A stretch of DNA of 55,366 nt from Acidobacteriota bacterium (GCA_003223135.1 QHXX01000033.1:1-55366), one strand, 5' to 3'; shown: positions 46,603 to 55,366, counted from the stretch's first letter. The notes: generated by a model not told the origin, from the sequence alone. Translations and numbers: made by a program.

Positions 46603-49368
46603 ATGCCGCCGTCCGAGCGCCGTTCCGCCCGCGTTGTCCCGCTGGTCGCGTTCTCCCTTCTCGCGTTTTCGATAGGCCTCCCGGCGCTCTTCACGGCGGC
46701 CGGCGCGGCCCCGAAGAAGAAACCAGCGTCCCCCGAGAAGACCGCGAAGTCCGCGCCGGGCGAGACCGGCCCGGTCACCCCCGAGTTGATCCGCTCGCTC
46801 TCCTGGCGATCGATAGGCCCCGCCAACATGGGGGGGCGGGTGAGCGAGATCGCTCTCGTCCCCGGGAAGCCGGCGCAGTTCTTCGTCGCCACCGGGACCG
46901 GGGGGCTGTTCAAGACGCAGAACGGCGGCACGACCTTCCAGCCGATCTTCGACGATCAGCCGACCCTGTCGATCGGCAGTGTCGCGGTGGCGCCCTCGGA
47001 CCCGGTCATCGTCTACGTCGGCAGCGGCGAGGGGAACGGGCGCAACTCGTCCAGCTGGGGAAACGGGATCTACAAGTCGACCGACGCCGGCGAGAGCTTC
47101 ACCCACCTGGGCCTGGACGACTCGCGCGACATCCCCCGCCTGGCCATCCATCCGAAGAACCCCGACATCGTATACGCCGCGGTCATGGGCCACCTGTGGG
47201 ACGCGAACAAGGAGCGCGGGCTCTATCGGACGGTTGACGGCGGCAAGACCTGGCAGGCGATCTTGCAAGTCGACGAGAACCACGGGTGCATCGACGTCGT
47301 CCTCGATCCGTCGAACCCGGACGTCGTGTACGCCGCCCTCTACGCCCGGAGGCGGTCCCCCTGGTCCTTCACCAGCGGCGGCTTCGGCGACAAGGGCGGC
47401 ATCTACAAGTCGGCCGACGGAGGACGATCGTTCCGCCGCCTGACCGAGGGACTCCCGAAGAAGACCGGCCGGATCGGCCTCGCCCTGTTCGCTTCTGATT
47501 CGAAGCATGTCTATGCCGTGATCGAAGCCGACGACGCCGGTACCGCCTCGATCGACGAAAACCTCAGCCGCGCCGGCGGCGTGTTCAGGAGCGCCGACTC
47601 CGGCGAGCACTGGGCGCGCCTGAGCCCGTTGACGCCGCGGCCGTTCTACTTCAGCAAGATCGTCGTCGACCCGAAGGACGAGAGCCGTCTGTACGTTCTG
47701 GGATTCAACATGGCCGTTTCGGACGACGGCGGCCAGACGTTCCGCGCCGACGGCGCCGTCCTGCCGCACGTCGACTGGCACACGCTGGTCGTCGATCCCG
47801 AAGACACCAGCTGGCTGCTGGCCGGGTCGGACGGCGGGATCTACCAGAGCCGCGACCGCGCCAAGACCTGGCGCTACATCGACAACGTGCCGCTGGGCGA
47901 GTTCTACGAGATCGGGCTGGGGATGGACTTTCCTTACACCGTCTGCGGAGGGCTCCAGGACAACGGCTCCTGGTGCGGCCCGTCGCGCGGAACCGATCTG
48001 TTCGGTGAAAACGACGAGAAGCGCATGAATATCTCGAACCGCGACTGGTTTTCGGTGTGGGGCGGCGATGGCTACTACGTCCAGATCGATCCGCGCGACC
48101 CGAAGCTGATCTACGCCGAGTCGCAGCAGGCGTACGCCGGACGGATCAATCTCTCGACCAACCGCATCAAGTACATGCGCCCCTTTCCGAAGGAAGGGAT
48201 GCCGGCCTTCCGCTTCAACTGGAACAGTCCGCTCTTGCTGTCGAGGCACGATCCGGACGTCCTGTACCTGGGCGGCAACCACGTCTTCCGCCTGACGCGG
48301 AAGGGAGAGGCCTGGGAGATCATCTCGCCGGACCTGTCGAGCCGCGACGTCGAGAAGATCGTCACGACCGGATCGGGGGCCGAGACGCATGGGACGGTCG
48401 TGGCGCTCTCCGAGTCGCCCCTCAAGGCCGGCCTCCTCTGGGCCGGGACGGACGACGGCAACGTCCATGTCACGCGCGACGACGGCAAGACCTGGCAAAA
48501 CCTGACGTCGAAGCTCTCCGCGGTCCCGAAGGGCACGTACGTGTCGCGTCTTGAGGCGTCCCACTTCGAACCGGGGACGGCCCTCGCCACCTTCGACGGT
48601 CACCGGACCGGCGACAACCGGCCGTACGTCCTCGAGACGCGCGACTTCGGCGCCACCTGGAAGGCGATCACCGGCGATCTTCCCGACGGCGGGCCGGTCC
48701 GCGTCGTACGCGAGGACCCCTCGAACGAAAATCTGCTGTTCGCGGGGACCGAGTTCGGCCTGTTCGTCAGCTTCGACCGCGGCCGCCTTTGGATCTCGCT
48801 GCGCGGCGAGTCGCTGCCGGCCGTGCAGGTGCACGATCTTCAGATTCATCCGCGCGATCGGGACCTCGTCGCCGGGACGCACGGGCGATCGATCTTCATC
48901 CTGGACGACATCACGGGGCTGGAGCAGATGACCGCGGAGAACATGGCGAAACCTCTCGTCCTCTTCAACCCTCGGCCGGCCGGCGGCTTCTATCTCGCGG
49001 AGAGGAGCGCCTTCTGGGGCAACGATCGCTTCGGCGCCAAGAACCCTCCCTACGCCACCCTCAACTACTGGGTCAAGGAGCGATCGGCCGACGGGGCGAA
49101 GCTGACCGTCGCCGACGCGAAGGGCCTCACGGTGCGCGAGCTCAATGGACCCGCCGAGGCAGGGCTGAACCGGATCGCCTGGGACCTGACGCGCGACAAG
49201 CAGCAGCGCATCGATCCGCCCGAGGCGGAGAACCCCGGGCAGATCCCGTTCGTCGCCGCCGGCGAGTACGACCTCACGCTCAGCGTCGGGAAGAATAAGA
49301 CGAAGGCGAAGCTCACCGTCGCCCACCCGCCGGGCGTGGGACCCGAGCCGCTGGGTGCGCATCCCTAG
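46603..49368 (+). CDS. Secreted VPS10/BNR-repeat (sialidase-like propeller) protein
   Basis: The 921-residue protein has a signal peptide and many BNR/Asp-box-like repeats, e.g. STDAGESFTHLG, TVDGGKTWQAI, SADGGRSFRRL, SRDRAKTWRY, TRDDGKTWQN. These form one or two beta-propellers of the sortilin (VPS10) type. The last ~90 residues form a beta-sandwich (GLTVRELNGPAEAGLNRIAW). Homologues are abundant in Acidobacteriota and Bacteroidota; their ligands or substrates are mostly unknown. GGAGG six bases upstream fixes the ATG. Confidence 0.9.
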   Translation: MPPSERRSARVVPLVAFSLLAFSIGLPALFTAAGAAPKKKPASPEKTAKSAPGETGPVTPELIRSLSWRSIGPANMGGRVSEIALVPGKPAQFFVATGTGGLFKTQNGGTTFQPIFDDQPTLSIGSVAVAPSDPVIVYVGSGEGNGRNSSSWGNGIYKSTDAGESFTHLGLDDSRDIPRLAIHPKNPDIVYAAVMGHLWDANKERGLYRTVDGGKTWQAILQVDENHGCIDVVLDPSNPDVVYAALYARRRSPWSFTSGGFGDKGGIYKSADGGRSFRRLTEGLPKKTGRIGLALFASDSKHVYAVIEADDAGTASIDENLSRAGGVFRSADSGEHWARLSPLTPRPFYFSKIVVDPKDESRLYVLGFNMAVSDDGGQTFRADGAVLPHVDWHTLVVDPEDTSWLLAGSDGGIYQSRDRAKTWRYIDNVPLGEFYEIGLGMDFPYTVCGGLQDNGSWCGPSRGTDLFGENDEKRMNISNRDWFSVWGGDGYYVQIDPRDPKLIYAESQQAYAGRINLSTNRIKYMRPFPKEGMPAFRFNWNSPLLLSRHDPDVLYLGGNHVFRLTRKGEAWEIISPDLSSRDVEKIVTTGSGAETHGTVVALSESPLKAGLLWAGTDDGNVHVTRDDGKTWQNLTSKLSAVPKGTYVSRLEASHFEPGTALATFDGHRTGDNRPYVLETRDFGATWKAITGDLPDGGPVRVVREDPSNENLLFAGTEFGLFVSFDRGRLWISLRGESLPAVQVHDLQIHPRDRDLVAGTHGRSIFILDDITGLEQMTAENMAKPLVLFNPRPAGGFYLAERSAFWGNDRFGAKNPPYATLNYWVKERSADGAKLTVADAKGLTVRELNGPAEAGLNRIAWDLTRDKQQRIDPPEAENPGQIPFVAAGEYDLTLSVGKNKTKAKLTVAHPPGVGPEPLGAHP

Positions 49369-49432
49369 GCAGCCCCGCTCGACGGCGCCGGAAAGCGTCC
49401 CCCGCCAGCCGCGTGACCCTGCCCGGCGAGCC

Positions 49433-49452
49433 TGATGGATAATGCTCCATCA
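49433..49452 (+). promoter_or_regulatory. Inverted repeat overlapping a start codon
   Basis: TGATGGA (49433-49439) and TCCATCA (49446-49452) are perfect complements around a 6-base loop. The right arm ends in the A of the ATG at 49452, so it could occlude initiation or be a repressor site. No Shine-Dalgarno is visible in front of this gene. Confidence 0.45.
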
Positions 49453-49793
49453 TGGTGGCGCGCCGCTTCGTCAACCTGTTCATCGATCCGAACCCGAACT
49501 GCCCGGAGGGGTGCAGCCAGCGATTCCAGGCGACCTCCGAGCCGCGGTCGGTCCGGCGCATCCGCTACTCACCGGGAGACGGCACGACCCTCGAGTGCGA
49601 GATCGTGGGATGGTCGAGTGCGGGCGGCGGAGCGTCCTGCCCCGCCTTTTCCGTGCGCGTCGAGGACTCCGGCGCCGGCGTGGCGACGCTCCTCTACGGA
49701 GGAGACTGGGGGCTTCGTCTTGTGCCGCGCGACGGCCGTCCGCCGTTCGGCGAGCCCTACCTGCTCGTCGATGACGAGGCCATCCTGGAGTGA
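49452..49793 (+). CDS. Small hypothetical protein
   Basis: The 113-residue product has no recognised domain. It carries an N-terminal CPEGC pair and beta-strand-like segments (ECEIVGWSSAGG, FSVRVEDSG, GEPYLLVDDE). No signal peptide is present. Codon usage is compatible with its neighbours, but the lack of a ribosome site makes it less certain than other genes. Confidence 0.5.
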   Translation: MVARRFVNLFIDPNPNCPEGCSQRFQATSEPRSVRRIRYSPGDGTTLECEIVGWSSAGGGASCPAFSVRVEDSGAGVATLLYGGDWGLRLVPRDGRPPFGEPYLLVDDEAILE

Positions 49794-49924
49794 TTCTGCG
49801 CCGAGCCGCCGAAGTTTCCCTCCGGCGGCAGCCCCAAGCGCGTCATTTCGTGGTATGACATGCGGCCGAAGGATTCGATCCAGCCGGGATGACCGGCTGT
49901 TCGTCCTCCAAGGAGGCCCCGCCC

Positions 49925-50674
49925 ATGATTCGAAAGTCCGTGTTCCAGGCGATCGTCGCGGTCGCCTTCGCCGGCGCCGCCCTCATCGTTCAGGCGGCCG
50001 AGGCCACGAAGCCGGCGCCCGCCAAGACCCCCTGGAAGATTGTCGGCCAGCTGGAGGAGGCGTGTTCCTGCAACGCCGCCTGCCCCTGCTGGTTCGGCTC
50101 CAAGCCGACGCACATGACCTGCGGCGGCGGTCAGTTCATCTTCATCGAGAAGGGGACGTACGGCAACGTGTCTCTGGACGGTCTGGCGGTCGGCAACATG
50201 GTCGAGAGCCCCGAAGGCAAGAGCATGATGGAGTCTTACGGCAACTGGAAATTCAGCAACGTCTATGTCGACGAAAAGGCGAACCTGCAGCAGCGCGAAG
50301 CCCTGCTTGCGATCGCCACCAGAGTGCTCCCGATCGATTCCTCCCCCAAGAAGGAGATCCGTTACGTCGCCATCCAACGCACGATCAGCGGGAAGGAACA
50401 CGCCATCTCTCTCGGCCAGTACGGCAAGTTCTCCGGACACCTGGTCGAGGGGGGTCTGGGCGGGGCGGCGAAAATCGTCAACCCCCCGGGCGCCGACCCG
50501 CTTCACAAGGAATACGATCAGGGGACCACGACGCTGATCAATTTCAACGATGCCGGGAAGAGCTGGAACTTCGAGAACTCCAACTACATGTTCGGCACGT
50601 TCCAGCTCGACAGCGAGCTGTACGAAAAGTACGCCGCCGGCCTGGCCCAGAAGATGGCGGCGAAGAAGAACTAA
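49925..50674 (+). CDS. Exported DUF1326 protein
   Basis: The 249-residue product has a signal peptide (residues 1-25). A DUF1326 domain follows, marked by EEACSCNAACPCWFG (C47, C49, C53, C55) and C66. The Cys cluster may bind a metal. DUF1326 proteins are often found near membrane proteins of the DUF2182 family, which is absent here. The start at 49925 has GGAGG eight bases upstream; an ATG at 49889 lacks it. Confidence 0.87.
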   Translation: MIRKSVFQAIVAVAFAGAALIVQAAEATKPAPAKTPWKIVGQLEEACSCNAACPCWFGSKPTHMTCGGGQFIFIEKGTYGNVSLDGLAVGNMVESPEGKSMMESYGNWKFSNVYVDEKANLQQREALLAIATRVLPIDSSPKKEIRYVAIQRTISGKEHAISLGQYGKFSGHLVEGGLGGAAKIVNPPGADPLHKEYDQGTTTLINFNDAGKSWNFENSNYMFGTFQLDSELYEKYAAGLAQKMAAKKN

Positions 50675-50719
50675 CGAGCCGGGCGGCCCGCGCGCCGGAC
50701 CGCCCGGCTCACAGCGTCA

Positions 50720-51568
50720 TCAGGACCGCGCCTCCGGTTCGATCTCGACGACCGTGATCTCCGGCCGGGCGAAGAAGCGAACCCGCGGTGCTCTGCCCCC
50801 TTCCAGACCGATACCCCGATTGACGTACATCCAGAGGGCGCCCACCCGATACAGCCCCGCCTCGTACCGCTTGCCGTATTTGGTCAGCGTGATGATCGCC
50901 CCGTACAGCGGCAAGGCCACCTGTCCTCCGTGCGTGTGGCCCGTGCAGTAGAGATCGACCTTGCCCCGCGCCCCCTCGGGCAGGACGTCCGGATAAGGAT
51001 AGTGATAAAGGAACAGGGCGGGGCCGCCTCCGGGAATCTCCTCCAGAGCGCGCTGCACAAGTTGTTCGTGCCCCACGGCGACGCCGCCGATCCAGACGGA
51101 CGCCCCCCCGACATCGACGCGCTCGGCGTGGCCGTCCAGCTCGCGCACGCCGGTCCCTCCGAAGAGATCGACATCGCCCCAGTACCAGGAATCCCAGTTG
51201 CCGCGCACGGCGAAGGTCGGCGCGATCGCGGCGAGACGCGTCATGCAGCGCCGGAAGACCGGCAGGGCGTCGAGCGAGTTGATCGAGTCGCCCGTGTACA
51301 CCACGAGATCGGGGCGCTGCGCCATGACGAGCGCGGGCAGCCGATCCTCCAGGCGCGGCTTCGGATCACTGTGCAGGTCCGAGAGAAGCACGACCCGGAT
51401 GGGCCGCGCCCCGGGGCCGAGCCGGGAGGACACGATCCGGACATGGGTGACCTCCGGCCAGTAGGGCTCCACGAAGTACCCGTAGGCCACGCACAGGGCG
51501 CCGGTCGCGAGAATCCCGAAGGATGCCCGGCGCCGCCAGGCCCTCGGCCTCCCCACGCCCGGGGTCAC
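50720..51568 (-). CDS. Membrane-anchored metallophosphoesterase (YaeI-like)
   Basis: The 282-residue protein has an N-terminal hydrophobic anchor and the calcineurin-like motifs LLSDLHSDP, YTGDSIN, VRGNWD, YHYPYP and TGHTHGGQ. This matches the YaeI/LpxH-related periplasm-facing branch. The GTG at 51568 overlaps the stop of the glycosylase gene (GTGA); an ATG at 51613 would run deeper into that gene. The substrate may be a phospholipid or nucleotide, not determined. Confidence 0.88.
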   Translation of the reverse strand: MTPGVGRPRAWRRRASFGILATGALCVAYGYFVEPYWPEVTHVRIVSSRLGPGARPIRVVLLSDLHSDPKPRLEDRLPALVMAQRPDLVVYTGDSINSLDALPVFRRCMTRLAAIAPTFAVRGNWDSWYWGDVDLFGGTGVRELDGHAERVDVGGASVWIGGVAVGHEQLVQRALEEIPGGGPALFLYHYPYPDVLPEGARGKVDLYCTGHTHGGQVALPLYGAIITLTKYGKRYEAGLYRVGALWMYVNRGIGLEGGRAPRVRFFARPEITVVEIEPEARS

Positions 51569-52218
51569 GGCACGGGGCCGTCCTGGAAAACGCCCGAATC
51601 GAGCGCCCGCCACAGATACCAGGAGGCCACCGTGCGGTAGGGGCGCCAGCGCTCGCCGCGACGCAGGACCTGCCGCGGCGTCGGGAGGACGCGGGTGTGG
51701 AAGGCGCGGGCGAATCCTTTGCGGATGCCGTAGTCGCCGGCGGGAAGGACGTCCGGCCGACCCAGCCGGAAGATCAGGAGCATCTCGACGGTCCAGCGTC
51801 CGACGCCGCGGACCCGTGTCAGACGCTCCACGATCTCCTCCTCGCCCATCTTTCTGAGATCACGCAGGGGCGGGATGGTGCCGTCTCTCGTCTTGGCCGC
51901 CAGGTCCTTGAGCGCCGCGATCTTGGCACGCGACAGTCCAGCCGCCCGCAGCGCCTCGTGCGGCGCCGCCAGGACTGCGTCGGGCGACGGGGAGCGTCGC
52001 GGTCGGAACAGGGCCAGAAATCGTCCGTGGATCGTCGCCGCGGCCCGGCCGGTGAGCTGCTGGTAGACGATCGCCTCCGCGAGTGCGGCGAAAGGGCTCT
52101 TTATCGCGTCCAGCTCCAGGCGGCACGGGCCCACCCTCCTGATCAGGCGTCCGAGGAGCGGGTCGGCCCTGGCGAGGGCGCGCGCAGCCGCGGGCCCGCG
52201 GTGTGGTCTTTTCGTCAT
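51565..52218 (-). CDS. DNA-3-methyladenine glycosylase II (AlkA-type, HhH-GPD)
   Basis: The 217-residue protein has the HhH-GPD core: QQLTGRAA, the hairpin VRGVGRWTVEM (residues ~136-146) and catalytic Asp162 in AGDYGIRKG. It lacks the N-terminal AlkA extension and a Cys-rich loop, so it is a base-excision glycosylase for alkylated purines rather than a Nth/MutY Fe-S enzyme. It starts at 52218. It is translationally coupled to the phosphoesterase gene, which is an odd partner for DNA repair. Confidence 0.9.
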   Translation of the reverse strand: MTKRPHRGPAAARALARADPLLGRLIRRVGPCRLELDAIKSPFAALAEAIVYQQLTGRAAATIHGRFLALFRPRRSPSPDAVLAAPHEALRAAGLSRAKIAALKDLAAKTRDGTIPPLRDLRKMGEEEIVERLTRVRGVGRWTVEMLLIFRLGRPDVLPAGDYGIRKGFARAFHTRVLPTPRQVLRRGERWRPYRTVASWYLWRALDSGVFQDGPVP

Positions 52219-52287
52219 GGCCCGGATGATACCCCGCCGATGGTAAAGTGTCCGCGCTCTCGGAACATTGACGACACGGGGGGACCG

Positions 52288-53337
52288 ATGCGATGTCTCG
52301 TCCTGACGACGATCCTGATCCTCACAACCGGACCCGTGCTCGCGCACTCGGGCGCCGTCCCGGCCCCGCCCGCCCCCTCGCCCACCCCGCGGCAGGCGAA
52401 GCCGGTCGGGTTCAAGCTGGAGAAGCTGACCGCAAACGCCTACTGTCTATACGGACGGGGCGGCAACGTCGGCTTCCTGGTGACCGACGCCGGCGTCGTC
52501 GTCGTGGACGACCAGTACGAGGAGGTGGCGCAGGGGATCGTCGATCAGATCCGAACCGTCACCGACCGGCCCATCCGTTTCCTCGTGAATACCCACTATC
52601 ATGGCGATCATACCGGGGGCAACCCGGTGTTCATCAAGATGGCGGAGATTGTCGCGCATGATGCGGTGCGACCGCGGCTGCTCGAGTATCCCGAGGCGGT
52701 CAAGAAAGCCTTTCCGGACAGGAAGCGTCGCCTTCAGGAGGAGATCGACGCGATCGGGGACGCCACCGATCCCTATCGCGTCGCCCTCGAGAAGGACCTG
52801 GGTCTGCTCGACTTCCTCTTGAAGGACGCCCTCTCGTTCAACCCCGCGACGGCCGCGCCGCCCGGCCTGACCTATGACGGCCGGATGCGCCTCTGGCTGG
52901 GCGGCCAGGAGGTGGACGTGCTGCACGTGGCGCCGGGGCACACGGACGGCGATTCAATGGTGTACTTCGCGAAGGAGAAGGTCCTGCACATGGGCGACCT
53001 GTTCTTCAACGGTATGTACCCGTTCATCGATGTCTGGGCGGGCGGATCGGCGCGCGGCTATGTGACCAACATCGATCAGATCCTGTCGCTGGTCCCTCCG
53101 GACACGAAGGTGATCCCGGGCCACGGCCCGACGACCGACGTCGCGACGTTGCGCAGGTTCCGTTCGTTCATGTCCGATCTGATCGCGGCGGTGGAGAAGG
53201 CCGCCAAGGCCGGCCGGTCGAAGCCGGAGGCGGTTCGTTCGATATCGATGGATCAATATCCGGAGATCAAGCCGACGTTCCGGACGCTTGGGAACGAAAT
53301 CGCGGTCGTTTACGACGAGCTGACGCCGGCGCGCTGA
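52288..53337 (+). CDS. Exported MBL-fold metallo-hydrolase
   Basis: The 349-residue product has a signal peptide and Pro-rich linker (to ~38). The metallo-beta-lactamase motif is THYHGDHTGGN (H103, H105, D107, H108), with further ligands in APGHTDGD and VIPGHGP. This is the 'cyclase/hydrolase' type common in Acidobacteriota and resembles quinoprotein-relay or subclass B3-related enzymes. Beta-lactamase activity is possible but not supported by specific motifs. GGGGGGACCG precedes the ATG, and GGTAAAGT (52242-52249) is a -10-like element. Confidence 0.88.
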   Translation: MRCLVLTTILILTTGPVLAHSGAVPAPPAPSPTPRQAKPVGFKLEKLTANAYCLYGRGGNVGFLVTDAGVVVVDDQYEEVAQGIVDQIRTVTDRPIRFLVNTHYHGDHTGGNPVFIKMAEIVAHDAVRPRLLEYPEAVKKAFPDRKRRLQEEIDAIGDATDPYRVALEKDLGLLDFLLKDALSFNPATAAPPGLTYDGRMRLWLGGQEVDVLHVAPGHTDGDSMVYFAKEKVLHMGDLFFNGMYPFIDVWAGGSARGYVTNIDQILSLVPPDTKVIPGHGPTTDVATLRRFRSFMSDLIAAVEKAAKAGRSKPEAVRSISMDQYPEIKPTFRTLGNEIAVVYDELTPAR

Positions 53338-53371
53338 CGGCGTTCCCGCGGCTCGGTTCGGGCGGGTCGTC

Positions 53372-54322
53372 TCAGGACGACCTCAGGCACCGGTCGAGGA
53401 CCTCGAGGACGTCGCCGTCCCACCAGCCCCTCCGGACCTCCTCGCGCATGATCTCCATGCACTTCGTGTGAGGCAGCGCCTCCCTGTAAGGTCTTCGCGT
53501 CGCCAGGGCGTCGTACACGTCGACCACGGTGAGGATGCGCACCACACGGGGGATCTCTCCCCCCTTCAAGCCGTCCGGGTAGCCGGATCCGTCGAGCTTC
53601 TCGTGGTGGTGGCGGATGAGCGGCACGATGGCGTCCATCGTGCGCATCTTCCCGCACAGATCGGCGCCGACGACCGGGTGCTTGCGCATGAGGACGAGCT
53701 CGTCCGGGGTCAGCTTGCCCGGCTTGTTCAGGACGGTGTCGGAGACGGCGATCTTGCCCAGATCGTGGAAGATGCCGGCCAGCCACAGCGACCTGAGATC
53801 CACATCGTTCAGGCCCATCGCCTGGCCCACCCGCGTGCCGTAGCGACCGAGCCGCTTGCAATGGTCGCCGGTGTAGCGATCCCGGCTCTCGACCACCAGC
53901 GCGATGCTCTCCAGAACGCGCGACGCGTGCTCGAATTCGTCCGTGAAATGTTTCAGCGACAGGAGCGAGCGCACCCGGGTGGTCAGCTCGACGACGTTGA
54001 ACGGCTTGGTGAGGTAATCGTCCGCGCCCAGCTCGAGGGCCTGGAGCTTGTCCGGGAGCTGGTCCAGCGACGTCAGCATGATGATCGGCACGAGACGGGT
54101 GTTGGGATCGCTCTTGAGGGCCCGGCAGACGGCGTATCCGTCGCAGTTCGGCATCACGACGTCGCACAGGATGATGTCCGGGACCTGCCGTTTTATGGCT
54201 TCGAGGGCCGCAGCACCATCGGGCGCCTCCGTGATTGCGTACCCGAGCGGTTCGAGGACCTCGCGGACCATCAGACGGTTCGCCTCCTGGTCGTCCACCA
54301 CGAGGACACGCGCGCCCTGCAT
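53372..54322 (-). CDS. Response regulator with HD-GYP domain (c-di-GMP phosphodiesterase)
   Basis: A receiver domain (residues ~5-120; D10-D11, phosphoacceptor D54, K106) is joined to an HD-GYP domain (~135-315). The metal motif is FHDLGK (HD at 186-187), with HHHEKLDGSGYP (GYP at 247-249) and a D-rich VVDVYDAL. All key ligands are present, so cyclic-di-GMP hydrolysis is likely, controlled by phosphorylation. ATG at 54322 has GGAGG eight bases upstream. No kinase is adjacent. Confidence 0.95.
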   Translation of the reverse strand: MQGARVLVVDDQEANRLMVREVLEPLGYAITEAPDGAAALEAIKRQVPDIILCDVVMPNCDGYAVCRALKSDPNTRLVPIIMLTSLDQLPDKLQALELGADDYLTKPFNVVELTTRVRSLLSLKHFTDEFEHASRVLESIALVVESRDRYTGDHCKRLGRYGTRVGQAMGLNDVDLRSLWLAGIFHDLGKIAVSDTVLNKPGKLTPDELVLMRKHPVVGADLCGKMRTMDAIVPLIRHHHEKLDGSGYPDGLKGGEIPRVVRILTVVDVYDALATRRPYREALPHTKCMEIMREEVRRGWWDGDVLEVLDRCLRSS

Positions 54323-54428
54323 CGCCACATCCTCCCGCCCCCGCGCCGTCCGGGGCGCCACCGGGGCGCCCTAGAGCCCTCCCCCGCGTTCGGGGCCGTG
54401 CGGTTAGGAATGGAGGGGCTCACAGGCG

Positions 54429-54456
54429 AAAATAGGCGCGCGCGGGCCGCTGTCAA
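54429..54456 (-). promoter_or_regulatory. Sigma70-type promoter for the HD-GYP gene
   Basis: On the minus strand TTGACA (54451-54456), a 16-base spacer and TATTTT (54429-54434) point at the HD-GYP gene, with a leader of about 100 bases. Confidence 0.7.
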
Positions 54457-54527
54457 GCACCGTCGCGCCACGGCCCGCCGCGGCACGGGCCCCGGGGCGC
54501 TGCCGACGAAAAGGGGATCACGAAAGT

Positions 54528-55366
54528 GTGCTCACGGACCGGCCGGTGCCCATGAACGCGCGCGGCAGGGTCTTCGTCCTGTTCCGATCCGGACTGGGCC
54601 TGGTCTTCCTGGCGGCGTTCTTGTCGCTCGCGGCGCAGCTTCGGGACCTGGCGGGATCGCGGGGACTCCTGCCGTGGGCCGATTTCCTTGCGCGGCTTCA
54701 TCAGGGCGGCACTGGCGGGCCAGGACGCTTTCTTTCCTTTCCGACCCTGTTCTTGTGGATCCGCGGCGACGCGGCCCTGACGATCGTGCCGCTCCTGGGG
54801 GCCGCGATCTCCATCCTGATGGTCCTGGGGATCGGCGGGCGCATCGCAGCTTTCTTGCTCTGGTTCCTCTATCTCTCGTGCGTCACCGCGGCACGCGACT
54901 TTTTCTATTACCAGTGGGACAACCTTCTCCTGGAGTCCTCGTTCCTGGCGATCTTTCTGCCGGGGCGCGGCTCGCTTTTCGATCTCATCCGGGGCCGGCC
55001 GGTGCCGGAGCCGCCCTCGACGATGGTGTTCCTCATGAAATGGATCCTGTTCCGCCTGCTGTTCGAGTCGGGCCTGGCGAAAATCGTCGCGGGGAAGGAC
55101 ACCTGGCTGAATCTCAGCGCGATGACCTACTACTACGAGACCGCCCCCCTCCCCTCCTGGGGCGGCTGGCTGGTGCAGCAGTTCCCGGTCTGGTTCCACC
55201 AGTTCTCGGTCCTGTTCACGTTCTTCGTCGAGCTGCCTCTGGCGATTCTCATCTTCCTCCCGCGCCGCTTTCGCCTGGCCTTCTTCGCGGTCCACCTGCC
55301 CTTTCAGGTCTCGATCGGGCTGACGTCGAATTATGGATTCTTCAACCTTCTGTCGATCGTGCTGAG
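54528..55366 (+). CDS. Lipase maturation factor family membrane protein (3' truncated by window)
   Basis: The frame is open to the right edge. It encodes at least seven hydrophobic segments and the family motifs LLPWADFL, YYQWDNLLLESSFLA, LLFESGLAKI, TYYYETAPLPSW and the later FVELPLA. This is the LMF1/TIGR-type family related to eukaryotic lipase maturation factors. A GTG at 54528 has a GGGG stretch 11 bases upstream; ATG at 54552 is an alternative that starts directly at NARGRVFVLFR. Its bacterial substrate is unknown; the gene is divergent from the HD-GYP gene. Confidence 0.85.
   Translation, partial: MLTDRPVPMNARGRVFVLFRSGLGLVFLAAFLSLAAQLRDLAGSRGLLPWADFLARLHQGGTGGPGRFLSFPTLFLWIRGDAALTIVPLLGAAISILMVLGIGGRIAAFLLWFLYLSCVTAARDFFYYQWDNLLLESSFLAIFLPGRGSLFDLIRGRPVPEPPSTMVFLMKWILFRLLFESGLAKIVAGKDTWLNLSAMTYYYETAPLPSWGGWLVQQFPVWFHQFSVLFTFFVELPLAILIFLPRRFRLAFFAVHLPFQVSIGLTSNYGFFNLLSIVL

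Noticed and set aside
46555-49362. Long antisense open frame (about 935 codons) opposite the BNR-repeat gene
   Set aside because: It arises from GC-rich third positions; the opposite strand has clear signal peptide, repeats and ribosome site, and the antisense product has no domain.

Overview
This is a GC-rich (roughly two-thirds G+C), densely coded bacterial chromosome segment with 44 genes or gene fragments on both strands, short gaps and many 4-nt stop/start overlaps. No rRNA, tRNA, CRISPR, phage or transposase gene was recognised. Oar-type TonB-dependent receptor, VPS10/BNR-repeat secreted protein, CheB/CheR-histidine kinase fusion, TatT-like lipoprotein and many lipoproteins or Tat/Sec-exported proteins point to a Gram-negative (diderm) bacterium, most likely an Acidobacteriota-like lineage. 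That placement is inference from gene content only.

Layout. 1-5.2 kb: end of a Cys-rich exported protein, a four-unit 16-bp tandem repeat, then a leftward set (DUF2157 membrane protein, GDYXXLXD protein, exported amidohydrolase) and a class I glutamine amidotransferase. 5.3-8.6 kb: subtilisin-like lipoprotein protease, BsuPI-domain lipoprotein, class III aminotransferase. 8.6-12.7 kb (leftward): DEAD-box RNA helicase with a structured leader, exported metallo-beta-lactamase-fold hydrolase, LiaF-like and PspC membrane proteins. 12.9-16.5 kb (rightward): two membrane proteins, a Tat-exported aldo/keto reductase with a Cys-cluster tail, an Ig-like lipoprotein. 16.5-24.1 kb: SpoIIE-type phosphatase with HAMP, small exported protein with a clear terminator, PLP decarboxylase, SET-domain protein, peptidase-MA-like protein, PhnD-like binding protein plus TatT-like TPR lipoprotein. 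24.1-31.8 kb: FN3 exported protein translationally coupled to a TonB-dependent receptor, then a short 2-oxoglutarate dehydrogenase E1. 31.8-32.4 kb: ankyrin protein.

The most interesting locus is the leftward operon 37855-32444: a Fur-family regulator, an FTR1 iron permease fused to a DUF2318 Cys-rich domain, two FtsX-fold ABC permeases, and an ABC ATPase fused at its C-terminus to a complete DtxR-type metal-sensor module. It is preceded by a near-consensus promoter (TTGACA-N17-CATAAT) with an imperfect 17-bp palindrome lying directly on the start-site side of the -10 box. I read it as an iron (Fe2+/Fe3+) uptake system with two layers of metal control: transcriptional by Fur, and probably post-translational by the DtxR domain attached to the motor ATPase.

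38-46.5 kb: MFS transporter, exported protein of unknown function, a 5'-truncated redoxin remnant, then a CheB/CheR/PAS/histidine kinase plus LuxR-type response regulator and two small Cys-rich proteins, bounded on the right by a frameshifted outer-membrane protein; the two broken genes suggest this block was inserted or rearranged. 46.6-55.4 kb: VPS10/BNR-repeat protein, small unknown protein, DUF1326 protein, metallophosphoesterase coupled to an AlkA-type glycosylase, MBL-fold hydrolase, HD-GYP response regulator and the start of a lipase-maturation-factor-like membrane protein running off the window.
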